Positions 20,477 to 28,457 of a DNA stretch of 64,000 nucleotides are shown piece by piece. The stretch comes from a virus. The notes below the pieces were generated by a model that was not told the DNA's origin, made no database searches, and saw only the letters and a list, made by a program, of their open reading frames with translations. Within the stretch, counting starts at the first letter, position 1. Every line of letters starts with the position of its first letter. Location: the IMG/VR virus record IMGVR_UViG_3300030419_003599, positions 44,651 through 108,650 of that record; one strand, written 5' to 3'. The position numbers and the translations under genes were made by a program.

Positions 20477-22024
20477 CTAACCCATCCGCTTACTGATAAT
20501 ATCGTCAATCCTTAGAATGGAAATGGCTACCTCACTTGCGCTTTGTACAGCCTGCGTGATAACCGAAAGGGGTTCAAACACACCCTTCTCTGACATGGAG
20601 CATGTTCCACCTGTCTCTACATCTGGGCCATAGTCCCCTTTACCGTTCTGGTGGTCGTTGCGCAAACCTAAGATGGTGTCAAGTGGGTCATGCCCTGCGT
20701 TCTCGGCGATAGTAGCAGGGATGATTTCTAATGCTTCGGCGAATGCCTCTACAGCCATTTGCTCACGGCCACCCATATCTGCTGCACGCTGTCGTAGATG
20801 CTGAGCCATAGAGATGTAAGCAGAACCTCCGCCACAAACCACCTTACCGTCTCTAAAGGCGAGACTAACCACACCTATAGCGTCCTCAAAACCTCTTTCA
20901 TGTTCATCTAGTGTTTGACGAGTGGCTCCTCTCAACACCAAAGTGGATACAGGACATTCGTCTGGTGGCTGCTCAACGACTACGAACTTCATGCCGCCAA
21001 TAGATTCTTGGCGAATTGATATACACTCTGATGCATCTTCTTTTGTCGCACTTAGGGCTTCATGTATAATTGGCGCATCAAGTAGGCGGGATAACGCCTT
21101 CATGTCACTATCCATTACACGACTAACTACCGCTATTCCTTGTTGAGCGCACGGTTTCGTCAAGCGTTCAACTGCGCCATCTCGGGTGAATACCACTCCA
21201 CCTTGAGGTAAAGCATCGCTGATTACTTTCACTGTAGTAGCGAGTGCTTCATTACCTAAATCGGCAAAAGCCTTCGCTTCACGGGCTGACGCAAAATGTA
21301 CATTAGCAGTATCTTCCTTCTTAGGCTCACCTAGACCAGTATTGATTAGCAAAACTTTAGCGTTATTGAGTATAGAATCTGTCTCATGGCTGAACTCTTT
21401 ATGCAAGATGATGCCGGGGAATAGATGGGAATCTTCCATACTACCACCAGATTGGCACACTACCCTAACTCGGTCAATGTCGCCTTCTGCGTCAAGGACT
21501 GCATTCACGCATAATTCACTTGCTTTTTCAATAGAATGTTCTACGGCCTTACCCGTCATAGCAGTCTTGGCTACGAAGTTAAGGTCGCTGCTCCCATTAG
21601 GGAGTTCGTTAGCGTGCGCCACTGCCCACTTGGCCGCTTGATGGAATCCGCGACATACCACATTGGGGTGCAATCCTTTTTGGAATAGTTGCTCGCTATT
21701 AGCGAGCAGTTGCCCGCCCAATACTACGGTGGAAGTGGTACCATCATAGCACACACTCTCTTGTGTCTTGGCCATCTCTATGACCATCTTCGCTCCGGGA
21801 TGGGCTACATCTAATTCATGGAGGATTGTGGCTCCGTCATTAGTGACTATTACATCACCGTGGCCATCCACCATCATCTTGTCCATTCCCGCAGGACCGA
21901 GCGTGCTACGCACTGTATCGGCCACCGCCTTTGCCGCACGGATGTTATGCATCTGTGCCTCTCTACCGTTCTGAGGTGCTTCATCTCGCACCACTACTAC
22001 TCTCTGTTGTTCTTCTGTTGTCAT
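20477..22024 (-). CDS. Group II chaperonin (thermosome) subunit
   Basis: A 515-residue HSP60/CCT-family protein. Recognised segments: the P-loop-like LGPAGMDKMM (42-51), TNDGATIL (61-68), the ATPase loop DGTTS (94-98) and ENAGHDPLDTILGLR near the C-terminus. It folds proteins in a double-ring ATP-driven chamber; here probably virion or replication proteins. Two oddities: the loop normally reading GDGTT reads YDGTT, and the GGM-repeat tail typical of thermosomes is absent (the chain ends SKRMG). The ATG at 22024 has AGGTGAG upstream and overlaps the exonuclease stop as ATGA; a TTG two codons earlier sits too close to that site. Confidence 0.95.
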   Translation of the reverse strand: MTTEEQQRVVVVRDEAPQNGREAQMHNIRAAKAVADTVRSTLGPAGMDKMMVDGHGDVIVTNDGATILHELDVAHPGAKMVIEMAKTQESVCYDGTTSTVVLGGQLLANSEQLFQKGLHPNVVCRGFHQAAKWAVAHANELPNGSSDLNFVAKTAMTGKAVEHSIEKASELCVNAVLDAEGDIDRVRVVCQSGGSMEDSHLFPGIILHKEFSHETDSILNNAKVLLINTGLGEPKKEDTANVHFASAREAKAFADLGNEALATTVKVISDALPQGGVVFTRDGAVERLTKPCAQQGIAVVSRVMDSDMKALSRLLDAPIIHEALSATKEDASECISIRQESIGGMKFVVVEQPPDECPVSTLVLRGATRQTLDEHERGFEDAIGVVSLAFRDGKVVCGGGSAYISMAQHLRQRAADMGGREQMAVEAFAEALEIIPATIAENAGHDPLDTILGLRNDHQNGKGDYGPDVETGGTCSMSEKGVFEPLSVITQAVQSASEVAISILRIDDIISKRMG

Positions 22025-22632
22025 ATCCAACTCACCTCTATCTCCACTACTTCACCAGTATCTTTGGAGCGTGATTTAATGATGCCGTGCTCGCACCCAT
22101 GAGTCCATAATCGGTGCGACAACTGCGTGTCTTTGAGGCAGTATGATGCCACCTCGTTATATCTCCCCTGCTTCCACATAAGCGGGGCATCGTGACTAGA
22201 GCCACTTTTAGAATCCGCCAATGTATGGCGGGAGAGTGTGTTCAAATCATAATGGGGGATACCTGCTTTGCGGCAGAGTATGGCAGTGTCTATGAGGGAA
22301 TCCATTTTCCCCAATAAATCCCCTGCTGACCAGCAATCCAGTCCATCACGCAATACAGGGAGGTCAAAATTAACAATATTGTGACCTACTATGCGCCCCC
22401 CTTTTTCTATGTGAGCAATCAAATCATTCCCTAATACCTTGGGGTGGAGTTCTTTCACTATGGTCCCATCAGGTAAAGCGTTAGCATCAAGGGCTTTGTT
22501 ACAATAGATGGTGCCTTGCTCCCCATCCCAAGTAGCGACCACTGTCGGTTCAAACATAGCGGTTTTATTCCATCCACCCACTTCATGTGAGTAATTAGCA
22601 GTCTCTAAATCTAATGCAAGTATGTCGCTCAT
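22021..22632 (-). CDS. DEDDy 3'-5' exonuclease (DnaQ-like)
   Basis: A 203-residue RNase H-fold exonuclease. All three motifs are visible: ExoI LALDLET (D8, E10), ExoII VGHNIVNFDLPVL (D90) and ExoIII YCLKD (Y164, D168), so the active site is DEDDy and appears intact. It would remove nucleotides from DNA or RNA 3' ends using two metal ions. Start and stop are coupled by ATGA overlaps to the ATPase gene upstream and the thermosome gene downstream. PolB in this window has its own exonuclease domain, so this is a second, free-standing nuclease, perhaps for repair or primer processing. Confidence 0.88.
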   Translation of the reverse strand: MSDILALDLETANYSHEVGGWNKTAMFEPTVVATWDGEQGTIYCNKALDANALPDGTIVKELHPKVLGNDLIAHIEKGGRIVGHNIVNFDLPVLRDGLDCWSAGDLLGKMDSLIDTAILCRKAGIPHYDLNTLSRHTLADSKSGSSHDAPLMWKQGRYNEVASYCLKDTQLSHRLWTHGCEHGIIKSRSKDTGEVVEIEVSWI

Positions 22633-24029
22633 TTTTCGTACTCCTCCCTTAATCTACAATATATGGATGGTCCTTCCCTGCTTGTTTGGAACAGATGTTC
22701 AGCACGCTTAAAGTGTGTAAAGCAGGAGTTGCTGGACAAGTTCCTCGCTCTGCCGTACAATTCCAGTACTTGACTTTTGCGTGCCCAACCTGTACCTCTT
22801 CTATCACCAAGGTCAAACTTTTCAACCTTCTTGAATGCTTCTTTCCAAGCAGCCTCTTTAGCACGGCGCTCACTAGCCTTGGCTCCTACCTCTACCTCTT
22901 CTTCTAACCAGAGTATGAGGTTTTGGAATAAGTCAAAGAGTATCTCTTCTGCCATTACGACATGGTCACCAGTAACAGTCCATGATTTTTCAACCATCGC
23001 TAGATGCGTGGCTAGTATGATTGTGTAGTTGAGTATGCCGGGTATAAAGGAGGCCACCACTTCTGCTAGTTTGGGGTCCATGCCTCTCACTAGTGTATAG
23101 TAATCATCTACAGCAGAGAGCATGGCCGCGTCAAAAGTTTCATCCTTAGAGAAAAGAGTCCGAGCACAACTTTGCACTATGTCCTCTTGTTCTGTTCTAC
23201 CCATTGCTTCCCACTCAGTCATAGATATATCCGAAAGAGAGAGGATGCGAGCAATAAGAGCCGTGCGCAAGTCCTTGAAATGCTGGGCTATTTTGTCATA
23301 ATCCATTGTGACTTGCCCCACATCACCCCACGGTAAGATTGCTCTTTCTTCGCTTAGATTTTGACGCAAATCCATGCCCCAAGTCCTCCAGAATAGGAGT
23401 ACTCTTTGGAAGATACCTTTGTGTAAAACATATTCTTTCACCCCATCAGGCGGATAAGTAGTTATCCAAAGTGATACCATTGACTCAATTTCAATCGGTT
23501 CGCCAACATTGTGCTTGCGCATAATGTTCTCTTCACTACCTATTGCGTTACACGCTGTCTGTAAGTAGAGTACTGTGTTTTGGCTAAACTTACCGGGCTT
23601 AAGGAGTAGGCTCCCTTCGTCAAAATTGAGAGCCTTTTGCCCGCCTAGCAGGCCGGGGCGCAGTACATTATCGTAGCCCCCATCCTCATTCTCCACCCGC
23701 TCCCATGAACCTATGAGACCTGCATCCGTCCCTTCTGTATAGACATCTGTGTCTAAGTCTAGTTCTTTCATCAATTTATTGATGACACCCCATGAAATGG
23801 ATTTACCTGACCGCGAACCTTGTATCCAAAACACATGGATGCGGGGGTCAAGGTGTATGTTATCCATAGGTATGCGCACATAGGGTGCAGCGAGTTGCCC
23901 CTGCACAAAGAAGAAAGAGAGCAAACCCGGTATGTCATTGTTCTTGGATACTCGCCTAAAGTGGTCAAGATAACCACGGACAACCGGGTATCGCTTGACC
24001 GCCTCATATTGTGTATAATGCTTGACCAT
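22629..24029 (-). CDS. P-loop ATPase, possible replicative helicase (MCM/DUF3987-like)
   Basis: A 466-residue protein with a Walker A motif IQGSRSGKS (G71-S77) and a Walker B-like NFDEGS (D137, E138), followed by a long helical region and a C-terminal segment that could be a winged helix (from GTGWARKSQVLELYG). The layout resembles ring helicases of primase clusters, but I cannot assign a family from the sequence. No other replicative helicase is visible in the replication module, so this is the best candidate. I prefer ATG 24029, with GGTGA 5 nt upstream, over the GTG at 24038. It is the first gene after a promoter repeat at 24054-24076. Confidence 0.5.
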   Translation of the reverse strand: MVKHYTQYEAVKRYPVVRGYLDHFRRVSKNNDIPGLLSFFFVQGQLAAPYVRIPMDNIHLDPRIHVFWIQGSRSGKSISWGVINKLMKELDLDTDVYTEGTDAGLIGSWERVENEDGGYDNVLRPGLLGGQKALNFDEGSLLLKPGKFSQNTVLYLQTACNAIGSEENIMRKHNVGEPIEIESMVSLWITTYPPDGVKEYVLHKGIFQRVLLFWRTWGMDLRQNLSEERAILPWGDVGQVTMDYDKIAQHFKDLRTALIARILSLSDISMTEWEAMGRTEQEDIVQSCARTLFSKDETFDAAMLSAVDDYYTLVRGMDPKLAEVVASFIPGILNYTIILATHLAMVEKSWTVTGDHVVMAEEILFDLFQNLILWLEEEVEVGAKASERRAKEAAWKEAFKKVEKFDLGDRRGTGWARKSQVLELYGRARNLSSNSCFTHFKRAEHLFQTSREGPSIYCRLREEYEK

Positions 24030-24053
24030 ATTCTTCACCGTCTCTATCTTATT

Positions 24054-24076
24054 TATTGCTGATGGTTCTTAAAGGA
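24054..24076 (-). promoter_or_regulatory. Conserved promoter-like repeat, copy A
   Basis: Minus-strand sequence TCCTTTAAGAACC followed by ATCAGCAATA. It lies 25 bp upstream of the helicase-like gene and is the only such element before the operon ATPase/exonuclease/thermosome/TFB. CTTTAAG is TATA-like; CAATA lies about where promoter melting begins. It is one of twelve copies in this window. Confidence 0.75.
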
Positions 24077-24105
24077 TGTTGCCTCCACAGGGGGGCAGTA
24101 CATAA

Positions 24106-24822
24106 TCATGTCCCACGGGACTGTTTGCTACGCCTCTCTATATGCACTGGTTCTTCACTGGTCAACACGCTCAGTAACCGTTCGCGTAGAGTAGAGCCTA
24201 GTCCTCTCACTTCTTTGAGAGACTGTTGGTGAATCATCTCTTCAATGCTCCCACATTTGTCTAGCAACTTCTCTACTAAGTCAGGCCCGAATCCGGGTAT
24301 AGTGAGGAGCATATCTGCCCTCACATCATTCGTGGATACTCTCCTGAGAGCGCGGGCTCCATGCCTACGGGCACCCTTGTGGGATTTACTATGGAGTTTG
24401 ACAATGAATTGGGCAGCCTCGCCATGGGTAGGAGTGTAGAATACTTGGCAATCAAAATCAGCCATAATGCGCGCCAGTGTGCCAGTAAGTTCATTCTGTA
24501 TTTTAGAGTAGGTAGATTTGTACCCGTTGTGTTTCATCTGTGTAAGATGCTTGGCCACTGTACCATGTACAACAAGGAAGAACCTTTCGTAGTTAGCGTC
24601 CATGTTATCCAGTTGCCTCCATAAATGGCCACTATGACTAGACTGGAATAGGTCTCCGATGCTTTTCGCCTCAACACATATCTTATCTCCCAACAGATAA
24701 TCCCCTACAGGGAGATTTCTTCTAACGACTGATATGCCATTACGGTCAGCCCCTCGCTCAATCGCATTACATAGGGGACCCCTTTCATTGGTGTCAATCA
24801 CCAACGCTGGTAAGGATTTCAT
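24106..24822 (-). CDS. ERCC4/XPF-Hef family structure-specific nuclease
   Basis: A 238-residue protein with an N-terminal ERCC4 nuclease domain: VIDTNERGP (D10, E13, R14), GDYLL (D41) and VEAKSIGDL (E51, K53, D57). The usual ERK core reads E-A-K, so one residue differs but the acidic and lysine positions are kept. The C-terminal third has tandem helix-hairpin-helix motifs (LTIPGFGPDLVEKLL and VRGLGSTLRERLL) for DNA-junction binding. It would cut branched or flap DNA in replication and recombination. It is the last gene of the primase/nuclease operon and its start overlaps the primase stop (ATGA). Confidence 0.9.
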   Translation of the reverse strand: MKSLPALVIDTNERGPLCNAIERGADRNGISVVRRNLPVGDYLLGDKICVEAKSIGDLFQSSHSGHLWRQLDNMDANYERFFLVVHGTVAKHLTQMKHNGYKSTYSKIQNELTGTLARIMADFDCQVFYTPTHGEAAQFIVKLHSKSHKGARRHGARALRRVSTNDVRADMLLTIPGFGPDLVEKLLDKCGSIEEMIHQQSLKEVRGLGSTLRERLLSVLTSEEPVHIERRSKQSRGT

Positions 24823-26045
24823 TGAGGTTCTCCCCCTTCCACCATCGGGAGAGAATGTGAAGAGGTAATAATAGCACTAGTAGCAACGCTAGGATTCCCA
24901 GATGGAGCAGGGCTAAGGCTAGTGTCATCGCCCATATCACCACCGCCCAAAGCCTCCGCATGAATCACCCCAGTGCCGTCATGGAATTGACACTTTCCCA
25001 AGCAATACCCTTTACCGAACAAAGTAGCACAAGTAGGATGGTCATCGTAAGTCTCGGCTATGTGTCTCACATGTTTGCGAGTAGTGTTCTCATCCCAGTC
25101 CGCCCACCCAAGGGTACTCATGTAGTCTATTACCTCCCCGACAGCCTTCTCTCGCTCTGATTCTGTTTGCGCTGAACGGGGGAAAAACATACGCAAACGG
25201 TGGAGTAAGAACTGCGCTAGATACACCCTTGGATAATGGTCAGGGTTCCCCTCTTGGCACGCTACTGCGTTAAGGCATGGTAATATTTTCACGCCATCCA
25301 TCTTGGCTGTGGCTATGTTCATTTTAGGGGAGTTCATTTTGAAGGGGGTTGGCGCTTGTTCTTTGACATTGAGAGTTGCCCCTTTCTCGCCGTAGTTGAA
25401 GTATCCTTTTCTTGGGCGAAGAGCGAGTTCCATGATATCCTCTTCCCCAAGACCCATCAATTCATGTGTTTTGAGGGGTATGCACCAAAGCCCTTTCTTG
25501 TCATTGTAAGAATTAGGAATGCGTATCATCCCTGCTGTATCAAAAGGTACGGCTGGGTCTGAACAAGTTAGACCCAATTCATTTTCCCATCCCGACAGCA
25601 ACCTACGGCCTGCTTCTTTCACACGCGAGACTTCTCTCCCGCTAGTCGGCATGTGCGCTTTGTCAAGCGTTACCCATACATGGAATCCTCCACCACTAAA
25701 CCAGACACCATGCTTAATGTCATTGTCAAGCAGGTATTGGTGTAGAGAGCGCACTTGCTGTAAGGGGATTCCCATGCCTACTTCTTTGCGAGAGCGGAAA
25801 TCCTTGCAGTCAAAGTCCATGACGAAGTGACGAATAACCGGTGTGTTGTAATCACATCTGTGGTGCTTGGGGGGACGGGTAGAACGATAGCCATAGACAG
25901 TCATATAGACATTGGCCAGCCCGTTCTTACCTCTCCAATATCTCTCTAACTCGCCAGTGTTTGAGACAAGCCGCCTGTATCCTTTGGCTCCAGAGGCTTG
26001 AATATCTAGGACTTCTCTAGGGAAATCCAAAGTCAGGAGTCCCAT
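24819..26045 (-). CDS. AEP primase with fused PriL-like Fe-S domain
   Basis: A 408-residue primase. The N-terminal half has AEP (PriS-type) motifs: MDFDC (D77, D79), FSGGGFHVWV (H122) and an Arg-containing third motif MIRIPNS. The C-terminal half resembles the large-subunit (PriL) iron-sulfur domain: LPCLNAV (C257), a helical RVYLAQFLLHRL, then C339, C348 and C352 in the pattern PTC..GYCLGKC. Cellular archaea make these as two proteins; a single-chain form is known from plasmid primases such as PolpTN2. It would make primers for the virus PolB. AGGAG lies 8 nt before the ATG, and the start overlaps the preceding gene by 13 nt. Confidence 0.85.
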   Translation of the reverse strand: MGLLTLDFPREVLDIQASGAKGYRRLVSNTGELERYWRGKNGLANVYMTVYGYRSTRPPKHHRCDYNTPVIRHFVMDFDCKDFRSRKEVGMGIPLQQVRSLHQYLLDNDIKHGVWFSGGGFHVWVTLDKAHMPTSGREVSRVKEAGRRLLSGWENELGLTCSDPAVPFDTAGMIRIPNSYNDKKGLWCIPLKTHELMGLGEEDIMELALRPRKGYFNYGEKGATLNVKEQAPTPFKMNSPKMNIATAKMDGVKILPCLNAVACQEGNPDHYPRVYLAQFLLHRLRMFFPRSAQTESEREKAVGEVIDYMSTLGWADWDENTTRKHVRHIAETYDDHPTCATLFGKGYCLGKCQFHDGTGVIHAEALGGGDMGDDTSLSPAPSGNPSVATSAIITSSHSLPMVEGGEPQ

Positions 26046-26359
26046 TTACCTATCTCCTGCTTATTCATTTCATGGATATACATACATATTTCACCCATGG
26101 CATCCATCATTTCCTCTGGACTCTCTATAAGAATAGAATTGAGATAGATGGTAATTTCAGGTTCTCCTGTCTCCATCTTGGACATTGAGCCGGGTAACGA
26201 CTCAGGGAAGAACTCGTCAAGAGTAGTTTGGCGTGAGGTAAAAGCCTCCCATGTACCCTTTTGTCCCATAGGATTGAACTTGAGACTAATAGTACCGTAA
26301 TCTAACAATTCCTGTAGCAAGGCTTGGGCGACTACGCGCAAAGACTCAACCTTACTCAC
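26033..26359 (-). CDS. Small PIP-box protein (probable clamp-binding)
   Basis: A 108-residue protein with a textbook PCNA-interacting peptide, QTTLDEFF (Q44, L47, F50, F51). The remainder is helical and acidic with no known domain. I chose GTG at 26359 because GAGGTGAT lies 3 nt upstream and the GTG overlaps the previous stop as GTGA. It sits between the RecB/Cas4-like nuclease and the primase, so it may tether one of them to the virus clamp. A second small protein with nearly the same peptide is encoded at 27596-27787. Confidence 0.65.
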   Translation of the reverse strand: MSKVESLRVVAQALLQELLDYGTISLKFNPMGQKGTWEAFTSRQTTLDEFFPESLPGSMSKMETGEPEITIYLNSILIESPEEMMDAMGEICMYIHEMNKQEIGKWDS

Positions 26360-27297
26360 TCTATCACCTCGCCGCCGCTGGTCCACGCCGGACAATAAGC
26401 CATTTGGTCACAGAAGGAACACCTGAAAGCATCTGCTATCATCTTGAAATCCTTTTTGAGGTGCGCTCGCACCAAGTTCTCAAGCCTCTTCATCATGGCA
26501 TTCATGCTTGTTTTCTTACATTCCTCATAATTCCAATGGGGGCCATCCCCACCATTGATGCCACCCATAGGATATCTCCAACCGAAATGTGTGACGGGCG
26601 CATCTAACCCACGCTCGGCTAGCCACGCTTTACCTTCGGGGGTTTTCCTCTTCTCGTCCAACAAGAACTTGTAGACAGAGAGTTCAATTCGCATGGGTGA
26701 AGTCTTGTTACCTTTCCACTTACCGCTCTTCAATTCCATGAGGGCAAGTCCCCCCGCTTCGTCTTTGAAGATACGGTCTATGTAACCCCTAATTTCAATG
26801 GGCACTATCACGCCATCCACCTCTATTTCTGTGACAACATCTACCCATTGTTCGTTCCCCACAGGGAGGAAGTCTTCACCACGGGTAACTATGAGGCGTT
26901 CAAGTTCCCACTCTGCCAGTTGGCGGATGCCCTCTTCTTCACCGTGCATGTAAAGGTCGGTGCCTGCTGCTGTGTCTTCTTCGTGACGCTCCAGTTCTTC
27001 GGGTGGAGGGAAAGCCTTGACGGTCAATGCGAGAGCCTTGTGTTTTAAGCCCGCATCCACTGCCTCAAGGATACCATCCATGTGGTCAGGGAAGCGGTTG
27101 TAGAACTCTTCCAGTGCATTGTGGAGATTCACTCCACGAATGTGGTAGTCCTGTGTGTCAGAGGTAAGCCCTTGCATTTTCTCAAACTCATATTGCTTGG
27201 GGCACCAGTCAAAGGTGCCGAGAGCGGACTTAGTAATGCGCAGTATTTTCCCATCCTCTTGGTCAGGTGACCAGTTGTAAGTGGATATACTGCTCAT
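26356..27297 (-). CDS. RecB/Cas4-like PD-(D/E)XK exonuclease with Fe-S cluster
   Basis: A 313-residue nuclease. Motifs in order: C32 in SALGTFDWCPKQYEFEK, H59 in GVNLHNALEEFY, D174 in GYIDRIF, E188-x-K190 in LMELKSGK, and a C-terminal cysteine trio C293, C296, C302 (CSFCDQMAYC). The four cysteines fit an iron-sulfur cluster as in Cas4 and AddB. It probably trims or resects double-stranded ends during replication or recombination. No Cas1 or CRISPR array is present, so a CRISPR role is not suggested. ATGA overlap upstream; its C-terminus GEVIE is encoded by the ribosome binding site of the next gene. Confidence 0.88.
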   Translation of the reverse strand: MSSISTYNWSPDQEDGKILRITKSALGTFDWCPKQYEFEKMQGLTSDTQDYHIRGVNLHNALEEFYNRFPDHMDGILEAVDAGLKHKALALTVKAFPPPEELERHEEDTAAGTDLYMHGEEEGIRQLAEWELERLIVTRGEDFLPVGNEQWVDVVTEIEVDGVIVPIEIRGYIDRIFKDEAGGLALMELKSGKWKGNKTSPMRIELSVYKFLLDEKRKTPEGKAWLAERGLDAPVTHFGWRYPMGGINGGDGPHWNYEECKKTSMNAMMKRLENLVRAHLKKDFKMIADAFRCSFCDQMAYCPAWTSGGEVIE

Positions 27298-27599
27298 TCG
27301 CCCACCTCATCAAGTAGGGCTTCAAGTTCTTGAATGACAAAGGACATATCGGAGTGTTCTTCTATCTCGTATCTCTCTTCCCAGAAATCCACAGCCTCAC
27401 GCAACTTCGCCTCAAGCGTCTGCTCTCGTGTGCGCAGCCGCTGGACATACACAATAGCGTCCATCAACTCATGTTGTAAATGCTCCAACCACTCATCGTG
27501 GCTAAGGTCGCCGCGCTCCATTGTGACACCGTATTTACCCAATCCTACCTTTGCCCTCTCCTGTATCTTTTCGCATACTTCATCTTCTACTTTACTCAT
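27294..27599 (-). CDS. MazG-like putative nucleotide pyrophosphohydrolase
   Basis: A 101-residue helical protein. The segment KVGLGKYGVTMERGDLSHDE, followed by EWLEHLQHELMDAIVYVQRL, matches a widespread small phage protein type with a MazG-like fold, in which the acidic residues of ELMDA would bind metal. Such enzymes hydrolyse NTPs or dNTPs to monophosphates. The rest forms a charged helix. It lies in the replication operon, ATGA-coupled on both sides, which suits a nucleotide-pool role. Assignment is by pattern only. Confidence 0.5.
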   Translation of the reverse strand: MSKVEDEVCEKIQERAKVGLGKYGVTMERGDLSHDEWLEHLQHELMDAIVYVQRLRTREQTLEAKLREAVDFWEERYEIEEHSDMSFVIQELEALLDEVGE

Positions 27600-27787
27600 T
27601 CATCATACCTCCAATTCTGTAACCCAGTCGTGCTACGCACTGGCTTAGGTGGAGTCACCTTGAGGAGCCTCTGCCCTCTATGATGGAGTAAATCGGGGAA
27701 GAACTCCAGAAGGGTAGTTTGGCGGGTCTTGATACCACCACATTCGCACAGGTGGTGCTCGCATTGTTTTTGCCACGGCCACTTCAT
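27596..27787 (-). CDS. Mini-protein with zinc-binding residues and a PIP box
   Basis: A 63-residue protein. A Cys/His cluster at residues 9-16 (CEHHLCEC) could bind zinc and is followed at once by a PCNA-interacting peptide QTTLLEFF (Q23, L26, F29, F30). The basic C-terminus has no known domain. The peptide closely matches that of the gene at 26033-26359 in the same operon. Start and stop form ATGA overlaps with the neighbours. Likely a clamp adaptor or competitor; no enzymatic function is suggested. Confidence 0.6.
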   Translation of the reverse strand: MKWPWQKQCEHHLCECGGIKTRQTTLLEFFPDLLHHRGQRLLKVTPPKPVRSTTGLQNWRYDE

Positions 27788-28143
27788 TCCAAGCCCTCCG
27801 CTGTGAAATAGATAGTCTCGGGGTAATCAGAAAAGTAGAACAATGTGGCTGGGCATAACCACCCCACCATCTTTACTTCTCCAATGCTGGCGCTGTACCA
27901 AGAGCCCCCGTCATCCATTGCTATTGACTTCGCTACATGGGCATCAGGGAAAGGGGTGTGACTGAACAAGAGTCGTGCCTTCTCCCAATTAGAGTGCCCA
28001 TGCTTATCTCTCAAGGCTCCGTTGATTATCGCTGACGCTGTAGGGACGAACGGCTCCTTAACAAGGTCGTGCTCATCATCATCAAATACCCATAAACCCC
28101 CATGACGATAGGCTTCTATCAGTTGTATGCTGTTGTTAATCAT
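27784..28143 (-). CDS. Conserved small protein, DUF6717-like
   Basis: A 119-residue protein. The pattern GLWVFDDDEHDLVKEPFVP, then LLFSHTPFP, GSWYSA and GWLCPATLFYFSDYPETIY closely resembles a family of small bacterial proteins that I recall as DUF6717, of unknown function. No catalytic motif is evident. It is the second gene of the operon that begins at the promoter repeat at 28427-28449. It is ATGA-coupled to both neighbours. Confidence 0.5.
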   Translation of the reverse strand: MINNSIQLIEAYRHGGLWVFDDDEHDLVKEPFVPTASAIINGALRDKHGHSNWEKARLLFSHTPFPDAHVAKSIAMDDGGSWYSASIGEVKMVGWLCPATLFYFSDYPETIYFTAEGLE

Positions 28144-28409
28144 CCTTCATCTACCTCCTCAGTAGGCGCAACCTGTATCTCAAATGCGCAGCGAGGACAC
28201 CGTAAAATGCTAGGGTCTTCTGTCATGAGGGACTCAGGCTCTTCTTCAATTCTCAATTCTAAGCACATCTCTCGCTCCCATATCTCACACACTGTCTTAC
28301 GCTTAGCGTTGATAGAAGTGTTGAGAGAGCCTCCCCATTGTGTTGAGTCTTGCACAACATCTGGGTTTGAGCGGCTGTGCCACACTTTGTCGTTGGGATT
28401 TTCTGTCAT
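28140..28409 (-). CDS. Unknown small protein, first gene of primase/nuclease operon
   Basis: An 89-residue acidic protein with one C-x2-C pair (CPRC) near the C-terminus and isolated cysteines before it; a zinc site is possible but incomplete. GGTGAT lies 3 nt before the ATG, and a promoter repeat ends 18 bp upstream. No family recognised. Its position makes it the first message of an eight-gene operon ending in the ERCC4 nuclease. Confidence 0.55.
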   Translation of the reverse strand: MTENPNDKVWHSRSNPDVVQDSTQWGGSLNTSINAKRKTVCEIWEREMCLELRIEEEPESLMTEDPSILRCPRCAFEIQVAPTEEVDEG

Positions 28410-28426
28410 TTTATCACCGTTCTTTT

Positions 28427-28449
28427 TATTGTTAATGGTTCTTAAAGGG
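28427..28449 (-). promoter_or_regulatory. Conserved promoter-like repeat, copy B
   Basis: Minus-strand CCCTTTAAGAACC followed by ATTAACAATA. It sits between the end of the DNA polymerase gene and the start of the gene at 28140-28409, and would drive the eight-gene primase/nuclease operon. Confidence 0.75.
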
Positions 28450-28457
28450 ATTTCTAA

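Noticed and set aside
26356-27297. Cas4-like nuclease as part of a CRISPR system
   Set aside because: No Cas1, Cas2 or repeat-spacer array is present; the replication operon context fits a stand-alone viral nuclease.
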